DNA from: Deltaproteobacteria bacterium
GTDB lineage: Bacteria > Myxococcota_A > Polyangia > DRWM01 > JAAZOP01
NCBI GenBank assembly: GCA_016218765.1
Contig: JACRCZ010000151.1
Coordinates: 1 to 64,000, forward strand
Direction of reading: 5' to 3'
DNA: 64,000 bases
A model generated the notes under the pieces. The model did no database searches, had not been told where the DNA came from, and saw only the letters and a list, made by a program, of their open reading frames with translations. Every line of letters starts with the position of its first letter. Within the stretch, counting starts at the first letter, position 1. Both the position numbers and the translations under genes were made by a program. Below, one piece after another: positions 51,734 through 60,177 of the stretch.

Positions 51734-53638
51734 ATGGCCGTGCGTCCGCCGAGCGTCATCCTCGAGGACCTGCGACGCCGTCATCCGGAGAAATTCGCGT
51801 CCGAGGACGAGATCTTCGGCAGCGTCCATCCGGGCGACCGCATCTTCATCGGCACCGCCTGCGGCGAGCCGCAACGCCTCGTCTCCTCGCTGGTCCGCTG
51901 GGTCGGCGAGCACCCCAAGGCGTTCCTGGACACGGAGGTCCTGCACGTCTGGTCGCTGGGGGTGGCGCCATACGCCGACGAGAAGTTCAAGGACAATTTC
52001 CGCCACAACTCCTTCTTCATCGCCGACTCGACGCGCGACGCCGTCCGCCGCGGCGCCGCGGACTACACGCCCGTCTTCCTCTCGCAGGTGCCGGGGCTGC
52101 TGCGCAGCGGGCGGGTCCCCGTCGACGTGGCGCTGATCCAGGTCTCCATGCCCGACGAGCACGGACTGGTCAGCCTTGGCGTGAGCGTCGACATCGTCAA
52201 GGCGGCGGTGGAAGCGGCGCGCACGGTGATCGCGCAGCTCAACCCGCGCATGCCCCGCGTGCACGGGGACACCTTCCTGCGGGTCGAGGACATCGCGTTC
52301 TTCACGCTGTGCGACGAGCCGCTGCTGGAGTACGAGGCGCGGGCGCCGGACGACGACGTCGTCGACCGCATCGGCTCGTACGTCGCGCGCCTGGTCGAGG
52401 ACGGCGACACGATCCAGGTCGGGTACGGCAGCGTGCCCAACGCCGTGCTGCGGGCGCTCCAGGGGAAGAAGCACCTCGGCATCCACTCCGAGCTGCTGAC
52501 CGACGGCGTGGTCGAGCTGATCCGCGGCGGGGCCATCGACAACTCGCGCAAGACGCGCAACCGCGGCAAGACCGTCGGCTCGTTCTGTATGGGCAAGGCG
52601 TCCACGTACGAGTTCCTGCACGACAACCCGACGATCGAGTTCCGCAGCGTCGACTACACGAACAACCCGCTGGTGATCGCCGGCCAGCACCGCATGACCG
52701 CGATCAACAGCGGCCTGCAGATCGACCTCACCGGCCAGGCCACCGCCGACTCCCTGGGCCACACCTTCTTCAGCGGCATCGGCGGCCAGGCCGACTTCAT
52801 GCGCGGCGCCGTCCTCGCCCCCGGCGGCACGGCGATCTACGTCCTGCAGTCCACCGCCGAGAACGGCGCCGTCTCCCGCATCGTCCCGTTCCTCGCCGAG
52901 GGCGCCGGCGCGACGATCACCCGCGGGGACATGCACTACGTGATCACCGAGTACGGCATCGCCTACCTCCACGGCCGCAACATCCGCGAGCGCGCCATGG
53001 CGCTGATCGGCATCGCCCACCCCAAGTTCCGGCCCTGGCTCGTGGAGGAGGCCAAACGCCTCAAGCTCGTCTACACCGACCAGGCCTTCATCCCCGGGAA
53101 GCGCGGCGAGTACCCCGAGCACCTGGAGACGCGGCGCACCACCAAGACCGGCCTGGTCGTGGGGCTGCGCCCCGTGCGCATCAGCGACGAGCCGCTGCTC
53201 AAGGACTTCTTCTACTCCCTGTCGCAGCAGAGCATGCACCGGCGGTTCATGTCCGAACGCTGGGACATGCCGCACGAGCGGCTCCAGGAGTTCGTGGTCA
53301 TCGACTACACGAAGGAGCTGACCATCCTCGCCGTGCTCGGGGACGCCGAGAAGGAGACCGTGGTCGGCATCGGGCAGTACGCGATCGACCGCACGGCCCA
53401 CAGCGCCGAGCTGGCCTTCGTGGTCCTGGACGAGCACCAGAACCGCGGCATCGGCGGCGAGCTGGTCGCCTACCTCACGCTGCTGGCCAAGCGCGAAGGC
53501 CTCCTGGGGTTCACCGCCGAGGTTCTGGCGGAGAACCGGCCGATGCTGCACCTGCTGGAGAGGATGGGGTTCGACATGGAGCGGCGCAACGAGGGCGGGG
53601 TGTGGACGCTGCGCATGTCGTTCGGGGACGAGTCATGA
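51734..53638 (+). CDS. Acetyl-CoA hydrolase/CoA-transferase family protein fused to GNAT acetyltransferase (second paralog)
   Basis: GDRIFIGTACGEPQRLVSSLV...IQVGYGSVPNAVLRAL...VDYTNNPLVIAGQHRMTAINSGLQIDLTGQATADSLG...ITEYGIAYLHGRNIRERAMALIGIAHP then GNAT ELAFVVLDEHQNRGIGGELVAYLTLLAKREG. Confidence 0.9.
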   Translation: MAVRPPSVILEDLRRRHPEKFASEDEIFGSVHPGDRIFIGTACGEPQRLVSSLVRWVGEHPKAFLDTEVLHVWSLGVAPYADEKFKDNFRHNSFFIADSTRDAVRRGAADYTPVFLSQVPGLLRSGRVPVDVALIQVSMPDEHGLVSLGVSVDIVKAAVEAARTVIAQLNPRMPRVHGDTFLRVEDIAFFTLCDEPLLEYEARAPDDDVVDRIGSYVARLVEDGDTIQVGYGSVPNAVLRALQGKKHLGIHSELLTDGVVELIRGGAIDNSRKTRNRGKTVGSFCMGKASTYEFLHDNPTIEFRSVDYTNNPLVIAGQHRMTAINSGLQIDLTGQATADSLGHTFFSGIGGQADFMRGAVLAPGGTAIYVLQSTAENGAVSRIVPFLAEGAGATITRGDMHYVITEYGIAYLHGRNIRERAMALIGIAHPKFRPWLVEEAKRLKLVYTDQAFIPGKRGEYPEHLETRRTTKTGLVVGLRPVRISDEPLLKDFFYSLSQQSMHRRFMSERWDMPHERLQEFVVIDYTKELTILAVLGDAEKETVVGIGQYAIDRTAHSAELAFVVLDEHQNRGIGGELVAYLTLLAKREGLLGFTAEVLAENRPMLHLLERMGFDMERRNEGGVWTLRMSFGDES

Positions 53639-55779
53639 GCGACGCGCCCGCCGGCATCTCCCGGCTGTTCGAGCCGCGCGGGGTGGCGGTCGTGGGAGCC
53701 TCGCCGCACCCGGACAAGATCGGAAACCGGATCGTCGCCAACATCCTGGCCGGCGGCTACCGCGGCCGCGTCTGGCCCGTCAACCCCAAGGGCGGCACGA
53801 TCCTCGGCGTCCCCGCCGTGACCTCCATCGATGCCATCGACGGCCCCGTCGACGTCGCCGCCATCGCCATCCCCTCCGACCGCGTCCACGACGCCGTCGT
53901 GGCCTGCGGGAAGAAGGGCATCCCGTACCTCCTGGTCATCACGTCCGGCTTCTCCGAGGTCGGCAACGTGGCCGAGGAGCGGAGGATCGTCGCCGCGGCG
54001 CGCGAGCACGGCGTGCGCGTCGTCGGCCCCAACATCTTCGGCTTCTACTCCGTCACCGCCTCGCTCAACGCCAGCTTCGGCCCCAAGGACATCCGGCCCG
54101 GCCGCGTCGCCATCGTCACCCAGAGCGGCGCGCTCGGCGTCGCCATGATCGGCAAGACCGCCGCCGAGAAGATCGGCCTCTCCGCCATCGTCTCGGTCGG
54201 GAACAAGGCGGACGTCGACGAGGCCGACCTCCTGGAGTACTTCCGGGACCACGAGGGCACCCGGGTCATCCTGCTCTACGTCGAGGGGGTGAAGGACGGG
54301 GAGAAGCTGGTGCGCGGGCTGCGCGCGGCGACGGCGCGCAAGCCCGTGGTCGTGATCAAGTCCGGGCGGTCGAAGCGCGGCGCCGTCGCCGCCGCCTCGC
54401 ACACCGGCTCGCTCGCCGGCTCCGACGAGATCTTCGACGACGTCATGCGGCAGTGCCGCGTGCTGCGGGCCGAGACCGTCAAGGAGGCCCTGGCGCTGTG
54501 CAAGCTCTTCGCGTCCGCGCCCGCGCCGTCGGGCGAGAACGCGGTCATCGTGACCAACGCCGGCGGCATGGGCGTGCTGGCCACGGACGCCTGCGAGAAG
54601 TACGGCGTGCGCCTCTACGACGACCACGAGGAGCTGCGCCGCGTCTTCGCACCCATGATGCCCGCCTTCGGCTCGACCAAGAATCCCATCGACCTCACCG
54701 GCCAGGCCTCGGACAAGGACTACCAGGGCGCCTTCCGGGCCGCGCTGGCGGAGCCGAAGATCCACGCCGTCATCGGCCTGTACTGCGAGACCGCGATGCT
54801 CGACGTGGCCCGCACCACGCCGCTCCTCGTCGAGGCCGACGCGGCGTTCCGCGACGGCGGCAAGCCGCTCGTCTTTTCGATGTACGGCGGCGAGCGGGTC
54901 GAGCAGGGTCTGGCCGCGCTCCGCGGCGCCGGCGCCTCGGCCTTCGACGAGCCCTACGACGCGGTGCAGGCGCTCGGCGCGCTGTTCCGCCACCGGGCCT
55001 GGGCGGCCGAGCCGCCCGAGCCCGAGGTCGTGCCGGAGATCGACGCCGCGCGGATCTCGGCGATCGCGGAAAAAGCCCGGGCCGACGGGCGGCGGTTCCT
55101 GCTGGCGGCCGAGGCCGCCGCGGTGCTCGACGCGGCCGGCATCCCGCGGCCCAAGGCGCGGATCGCGCGGAGGATCGACGCCGCCGTCGGGTTCGCCACG
55201 GAGATCGGCTTCCCGGTGGTGCTGAAAGTCGTCTCGCGCGACATCCTGCACAAGAGCGACGCCGGCGGCGTGGCTCTGGACCTCGACAACGCGCAGGAGG
55301 TGGTCGACGGCTTCGAGGCGATCCTGGCCAATTGCCGCGCGCGGGCGCCCAAGGCGCGCATCGATGGCGTCGAGGTGTGCGAGATGGTGGCCAAGGGGGT
55401 CGAGACGATCGTGGGAGCGCGGCGCGACGCGAGCTTCGGGCCGGTGGCGATGTTCGGCTTGGGAGGGGTCTACGTCGAGGTCATGAAGGACGTGACGTTC
55501 CGGGCGCTGCCGTTCGGGCGGCGCGAGGCGCGCGGCATGCTCAAGGGCATCCGGTCGTACCCGCTGCTCCTCGGCGTGCGCGGCGAGGCGCCCCGCGACC
55601 GGGACACGACGGTGGAGACGATCCTGCGGGTGGGCGCGATCCTCGAGCGGTGTCCGGAAATCTCGGACATCGAGGTCAACCCGCTGGTGGTGTACGAGCA
55701 GGGGAAGGGGGCGCGCGCGGTCGATGCGCGCATCCTGCTGGTCGAGGCGCCCGGCGGCCGGGCCGGGTCGGGAGGCTAG
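53635..55779 (+). CDS. ADP-forming acetate/acyl-CoA synthetase (fused alpha-beta, CoA-binding plus ATP-grasp)
   Basis: LFEPRGVAVVGASPHPDKIGNRIVANI...GFSEVG...VTQSGALGVAMI...AAASHTGSLAGSDEIFDDVMRQ...VVLKVVSRDILHKSDAGGVALDL...EVNPLVV; ATG overlaps upstream stop. Confidence 0.93.
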   Translation: MSDAPAGISRLFEPRGVAVVGASPHPDKIGNRIVANILAGGYRGRVWPVNPKGGTILGVPAVTSIDAIDGPVDVAAIAIPSDRVHDAVVACGKKGIPYLLVITSGFSEVGNVAEERRIVAAAREHGVRVVGPNIFGFYSVTASLNASFGPKDIRPGRVAIVTQSGALGVAMIGKTAAEKIGLSAIVSVGNKADVDEADLLEYFRDHEGTRVILLYVEGVKDGEKLVRGLRAATARKPVVVIKSGRSKRGAVAAASHTGSLAGSDEIFDDVMRQCRVLRAETVKEALALCKLFASAPAPSGENAVIVTNAGGMGVLATDACEKYGVRLYDDHEELRRVFAPMMPAFGSTKNPIDLTGQASDKDYQGAFRAALAEPKIHAVIGLYCETAMLDVARTTPLLVEADAAFRDGGKPLVFSMYGGERVEQGLAALRGAGASAFDEPYDAVQALGALFRHRAWAAEPPEPEVVPEIDAARISAIAEKARADGRRFLLAAEAAAVLDAAGIPRPKARIARRIDAAVGFATEIGFPVVLKVVSRDILHKSDAGGVALDLDNAQEVVDGFEAILANCRARAPKARIDGVEVCEMVAKGVETIVGARRDASFGPVAMFGLGGVYVEVMKDVTFRALPFGRREARGMLKGIRSYPLLLGVRGEAPRDRDTTVETILRVGAILERCPEISDIEVNPLVVYEQGKGARAVDARILLVEAPGGRAGSGG

Positions 55780-55780
55780 G

Positions 55781-56824
55781 ATGGACAGGGTGGTCATCGG
55801 ATCCACGTCGCGCGGGGCGGGCAAGACGAGCCTCGTGATCGGGTTGGGCAAGGCACTTCGCGGCAGGCTGGCCTACCGCAAGCCGTTCGGCGACCGGCTG
55901 GTGTACCGGCGCAAGGTGGCGCGGGACTCCGACTCGGTGCTCCTGACGGGGGTGTTCGGGCTGGCCGGGCCGCCCGAGGAGACGACGATCGGCTTCGAGC
56001 ACTCCAAGCTGCGGTACATGTACGACGAGGACGGCCGGAAGAAGCGGCTGCGCGAGATGGTGCCGCCGGACGAGGCCGACGTCGGGCCGCTGGTGGTCGA
56101 GGCCGGGTACGACCTCACCTGCGGGGCCTCGGTGCACCTGGACGCCGTGTCCCTGGCCCGGTACCTCAACGCGCGCCTCGTGCTCGTGGTCGCGGGCGCC
56201 GAGAGTGCGGCGCTGGACGAGATCGCGTTCGTGAAGAAGTACGTGGCGACGCGCGAGGCGACGCTGGCGGGCGTGGTGGTGAACAAGGTGCGCGACCCGG
56301 ACGCGTTCCGCGAGACGTGGGTGCCGGAGATCGGCAAGTGGGGCGTCACGGTCCTGGGCGTCGTGCCGTACCGCGAGGAGCTGACGCATCCCTCGGTCGG
56401 GTACGTGGCGGACCGTTTGTTCGCGAAGGTGTTGACGGGGGAGGCGAACATCGACCGGCCGGTGAAGAACGTGTTCATCGGGGCGATGTCGGCCGACTCG
56501 GCGCTGCGCAGCGGGCTGTTCAAGCATCCGGGGAAGATGATCATCACGGGGGGGGACCGGACGGACATGGTGCTGGCGGCCCTCGAGGGCGACACGGCCT
56601 GCGTGGTCCTGACGAACAACGTGGTGCCGCCGGCGAACATCGTGGCGCGCGCCGCCGAGCACGGCGTCCCGCTGCTGCTGGTCTCGCAGGACACCTACCA
56701 GGTGGCCGCCCAGGTCGACAACCTGGAGCCGCTCCTCGTGGCCAACGAAACCGCGAAGATCGAGCTGCTGGGGAAGATCGTGGGGGAGTCGGTGAAGGTG
56801 GGGGAGCTGGTGTCGGGAACGTAG
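55781..56824 (+). CDS. P-loop (BioD-like) / DRTGG-domain phosphotransacetylase-N-terminal-like protein
   Basis: VVIGSTSRGAGKTSLVIGLGKAL...LVVEAGYDL...GVVVNKVRD...KMIITGGDRTDMVLAALEGDTACVVLTNNVVPP. Confidence 0.85.
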   Translation: MDRVVIGSTSRGAGKTSLVIGLGKALRGRLAYRKPFGDRLVYRRKVARDSDSVLLTGVFGLAGPPEETTIGFEHSKLRYMYDEDGRKKRLREMVPPDEADVGPLVVEAGYDLTCGASVHLDAVSLARYLNARLVLVVAGAESAALDEIAFVKKYVATREATLAGVVVNKVRDPDAFRETWVPEIGKWGVTVLGVVPYREELTHPSVGYVADRLFAKVLTGEANIDRPVKNVFIGAMSADSALRSGLFKHPGKMIITGGDRTDMVLAALEGDTACVVLTNNVVPPANIVARAAEHGVPLLLVSQDTYQVAAQVDNLEPLLVANETAKIELLGKIVGESVKVGELVSGT

Positions 56825-56873
56825 TGCGGCTGCGCTCGCCCGGCGCGACCGGGTCCGGTAGGGGAGCCACGTA

Positions 56874-56903
56874 GCCCTGAGCGAGCGAAGCGAGTCGAAG
56901 GGC
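56874..56903. repeat. REP-like palindrome gccctgagcgagcgaagcgagtcgaagggc
   Basis: Complementary GCCCT...AGGGC ends enclosing cgagcgaagcgag; immediately downstream of the DRTGG gene. Confidence 0.65.
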
Positions 56904-56925
56904 GAGTGCTCCCGCCTCGCATTGC

Positions 56926-57400
56926 CTACCCATCGATGGCCGGTCGCGTGACCCCCGGCTTCGGCCGGAACAGACATCCCTGGCCGGTGCACTCGTCGGT
57001 GGTCAGCGGGTTCCCGTCGTCGCAAGTGAACGGCACGCCGCGGCAATCGTTTCCGCTCATCCGGTCGCGTCTCGTGCAGAGGTCCCCATCGTCGCAGTCG
57101 TCGGGGCTGGGCGGGCGATAGGGACCGGGCGGGAGGACGATTCCGTCGAACTCCGCGGGGCCGCCGTTCGCAGAGGGCGTCGTCGGCGTGCGCGGCGCAC
57201 GTTGTGTTCCCGCGGAACCGTGGGTGGGGGCCTGCGCCGAGTCGGCCCCGGTTGAGGGCTTCGTCTTCGGCTCGGGATCCGCCGCCCCGATGGCCGCCGC
57301 CGTCCGTCCCTCGGGGCCAGAGCCACCAGACCGCGAAGAGCGCCAAGGCCGCCACGCCGAGGAGGATGACCGCGGTTCGCTTCCCGTTTCCGGATGACAT
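56926..57400 (-). pseudogene. Membrane-anchored Cys-rich protein, interrupted by apparent 1-nt frameshift (or assembly error)
   Basis: MSSGNGKRTAVILLGVAALALFAVWWLWP in one frame; DDCDDGDLCTRRDRMSGNDCRGVPFTCDDGNPLTTDECTGQGCLF to TAG in another. Deleting one base of GGGG 57313-57316 joins them. Confidence 0.6.
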
Positions 57401-57430
57401 GCTCGCCTCGCGCAGCCGCCGTGCGACGAA

Positions 57431-57841
57431 CTACAGGTGGTCGCACGAGTTCAGTTCGACGACCCGATCGGCGCGCCACTGGTCGCCCAGGAGTCCCTGT
57501 CGGCACGAGTCCGTGCAGTCGTGCCGCGCCGCCCCGCCGGTCTCGCCGGCGCAGCGGAGGAGCACGTCGCACAATTGTGAACACGCCGCGGCGGTCGGTG
57601 GGACCACGTCGAAGTGCTCCTCCGGGAACCCGGCGGCCATTCGCGCTCGCAGGCGTTGGTGGTGGGCGGCCTCGGCGGCGCGGCTCTGGGCGAGTCGTTC
57701 TTCGAACGACAGCGGCAATCGGTTCACGCCGGCAGCGGCGGGCACGATGAGGGAGTCGAGTTCCTGGCGCAGCCGCTCCGACTCCGCGATCATCTCCGGG
57801 GTGGCGCTGCGATCGTGCATGTAGTTCCCGCGGTAGTTCAC
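57431..57841 (-). CDS. Hypothetical protein with Cys-containing C-terminal segment
   Basis: MNYRGNYMHDRSATPEMIAESERLRQELDSLIVPAAAGVNRLPLSFEERLAQSRAAEAAHHQRL...CSQLCDVLLRCAGETGGAARHDCTDSCRQG. Confidence 0.55.
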   Translation of the reverse strand: MNYRGNYMHDRSATPEMIAESERLRQELDSLIVPAAAGVNRLPLSFEERLAQSRAAEAAHHQRLRARMAAGFPEEHFDVVPPTAAACSQLCDVLLRCAGETGGAARHDCTDSCRQGLLGDQWRADRVVELNSCDHL

Positions 57842-57892
57842 GTAGGGATCCGGGCCTTCTTCGATGCTCCTTTCTCGGCCGTCCTGCGACCG

Positions 57893-58924
57893 TCAGTCGG
57901 CGGCGACCGCGACGCAGTGACTGAATCCCGGTTCGGGCTCCAGCTCGCAACGCTGATCGGCGAGGCAATCCTCGTCCCGATTGCAGTACCCGCACCCGAC
58001 CGGCAGGCACCATCCGTTGAACTCGAACGTCCCGGGTTCGTTGCAGATACCGTCGTAGCCCACCATGTGGGGGTACGACGTGGCCAAGCTGGTCCGCGTT
58101 TCCTCGTCGGCCCAAAGGTCGGGTCTTCCGATTCCCGTGTCGGTGCAGTACGAGTAGCGCTCCGGATACCAACTCGGGCGCGTGGCGGGGGGCATCGCCT
58201 CGATCTCGTCGATCAGGAAGACACCGTTATCACAGGGACACGCGAGTTCGTATTCAACGTCGATGTCGGGAGGAAGGGTGCCGCGCCCCGTGTCGGCCGG
58301 GCTTCGGCACGCGTAGGTCCAACCCAGGGTCTCGGGGTCATGCGGGCACTCTGGGCTGAAGGACGCGCTGAGCACGAGCCGGTCGCCTGCCGGACTGCAA
58401 GCGGTGCCGATTCCATATCCCTCGGTGCTCGCCTCGGGCGATGAACAGGCGGCATACTCGGGGTCGGAGATCCTGACCCCGCAGAAGACCCATCGGTAGC
58501 TGGCGCATGGCTGCTGGCAAGTGAAGCGCCACGAAGGAACGACATGACTGATGTCGCAAGCGACGATCGGTACCCAATGCCCGCTGTCGTCGCACCCTTC
58601 GATGTGTATCCCGTCGTAGGAACAGCGAAGTTCCACCCCAGGGATGCACTCTCCGAACAGGGGCGCTCGGGGCGCCACCGTGTCCGCCTCACCATCGCCG
58701 TCAGAGTCCTCCACGCCTATCTCGCTGACAGCCTCCTCCCCACCGTCGGGCAAGACGTCCGCTTCGGCGGTCTGGCGGCAGCCGGCGGGTAGGGGAAACA
58801 TGGCGAGCCAAGCAAGCGAGCCGACGGTTGCAAGGCGAATGCGAGCGCGAGGACTTCGGCAGACTCCTCGACGGCTGAGCGCCGTGGCACGACCCCACTC
58901 GATCCGAAGGCATCTCAGCTCCAT
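57893..58924 (-). CDS. Cys-rich secreted lipoprotein of unknown function
   Basis: VGSLAWLAMFPLPAGCRQTAEADVLPDGGEEAVSEIGVEDSDGDGEADT lipobox plus acidic linker; Cys-rich body; GYCNRDEDCLADQRCE C-terminus. Confidence 0.65.
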   Translation of the reverse strand: MELRCLRIEWGRATALSRRGVCRSPRARIRLATVGSLAWLAMFPLPAGCRQTAEADVLPDGGEEAVSEIGVEDSDGDGEADTVAPRAPLFGECIPGVELRCSYDGIHIEGCDDSGHWVPIVACDISHVVPSWRFTCQQPCASYRWVFCGVRISDPEYAACSSPEASTEGYGIGTACSPAGDRLVLSASFSPECPHDPETLGWTYACRSPADTGRGTLPPDIDVEYELACPCDNGVFLIDEIEAMPPATRPSWYPERYSYCTDTGIGRPDLWADEETRTSLATSYPHMVGYDGICNEPGTFEFNGWCLPVGCGYCNRDEDCLADQRCELEPEPGFSHCVAVAAD

Positions 58925-59216
58925 AGTCCCACCTCCAGCTGTTGGCCGGTATCGACGCTCGGTGCCATCATCCCAACGAATGGCGAGCCTCCCTCCGCAA
59001 CCCACGGTCCGCTACACGCCCGACAACTTCCGCCCAGAGGGTAGCGCGTGACCAACAAGCGTGCCAGGGCTGGTGAACGATTGGTGAACGACAGGACTGG
59101 TGGACGACGGGTGAACGACGGCCGGCAAACGACCCCATCAGCGGTGGCGCCGAGTCACGACCACACCTCCGGACCAAGAACTCGATCCGATCAACCCACC
59201 AACAACCAACAATCCC

Positions 59217-59939
59217 CTACTCCCACGCCCTCCTCGTCTCCCGCAGCCAGCGGACGAGCGAGCGGCGGGCGCGGACGGATTCCTCGTAGGCGGTGCCGTC
59301 GAGCGCGGCGAGGTGGGCGGCGACGACGAGATCGGCGGTGCTGCGGCCGTGCGGCTCGCCGAGCAGCCAGTCGCGGTCGTGCAGCAGGCGGTCCAGCTCG
59401 TCCAGGTCGCGCGCCAGCGCGTGCTCGACCTCCGGGACGTCCGCCGCCGCGAGGCCCCGTCCGCGCAGACGCAGCGTCATCGTGGCGACCGCGCCGCGGG
59501 ACGCCAGCGGACGGAAGATGCCCGGGACCCGGCCGACGAAGGCGGCGGCCGCCGCGTCGCGGTTCGCCGGCACCAGCCAGCGCAGCGCCAGCACGCGCCA
59601 CGCGAAGGCCTCCTCCGCCCAGTCCTCCAGCACGTGGCACCACGCGGCCGCCGAGATATCCCGCGGGCGCAGCGGCGGCTGGGGATGGTGGTCCTCCAGA
59701 AAGTCGCGGATGGCCCGGGCGCCCGCGACCGCGCGTCCGCCTGCGCTCAGCCGCGCGTCCTTGCCGCCGACATCCCCCAGCACTCGCAGGGTGATCGGGC
59801 CCGCCGCGGGCGGCGTAAGCCGGTACTCGAGCCCCTTGCTGCGCAGGATGCCGACCAGCGCCCGGACCGACGGATTGTCGGCGCGCCCGGACAAGACGAT
59901 CGTGTCGGCGTCGGCCATCGCGGCATCGACATCCTCCAT
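59217..59939 (-). CDS. Glutathione S-transferase-like protein
   Basis: IVLSGRADNPSVRALVGILRSKGLEYRLTPP...IRDFLEDHHPQPPLRP...LDELDRLLHDRDWLLGEPHGRSTADLVVAAHLAAL. Confidence 0.75.
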   Translation of the reverse strand: MEDVDAAMADADTIVLSGRADNPSVRALVGILRSKGLEYRLTPPAAGPITLRVLGDVGGKDARLSAGGRAVAGARAIRDFLEDHHPQPPLRPRDISAAAWCHVLEDWAEEAFAWRVLALRWLVPANRDAAAAAFVGRVPGIFRPLASRGAVATMTLRLRGRGLAAADVPEVEHALARDLDELDRLLHDRDWLLGEPHGRSTADLVVAAHLAALDGTAYEESVRARRSLVRWLRETRRAWE

Positions 59940-60177
59940 CCGCCGGCGGCAGTCAAGGCCGCGGGGTCGGCGGACGGCGGTCGGCGGACGGCGGTCGGGC
60001 GATGCCGGGTGGCATGGGCAAACGGAGTCTGTCCGTGGGCGCGACAGCGCGGGCAAGCCGGGGCCTATCCATGGCACCCTGACGCAAGCACGACCGCCGT
60101 GATCGGGCCGCGCCGCGCATTCGTGCTATCCTCCCGCCGGGCGTGCGTGGCGCCCCCCGGTGCCCGGAGGGAGGTCG

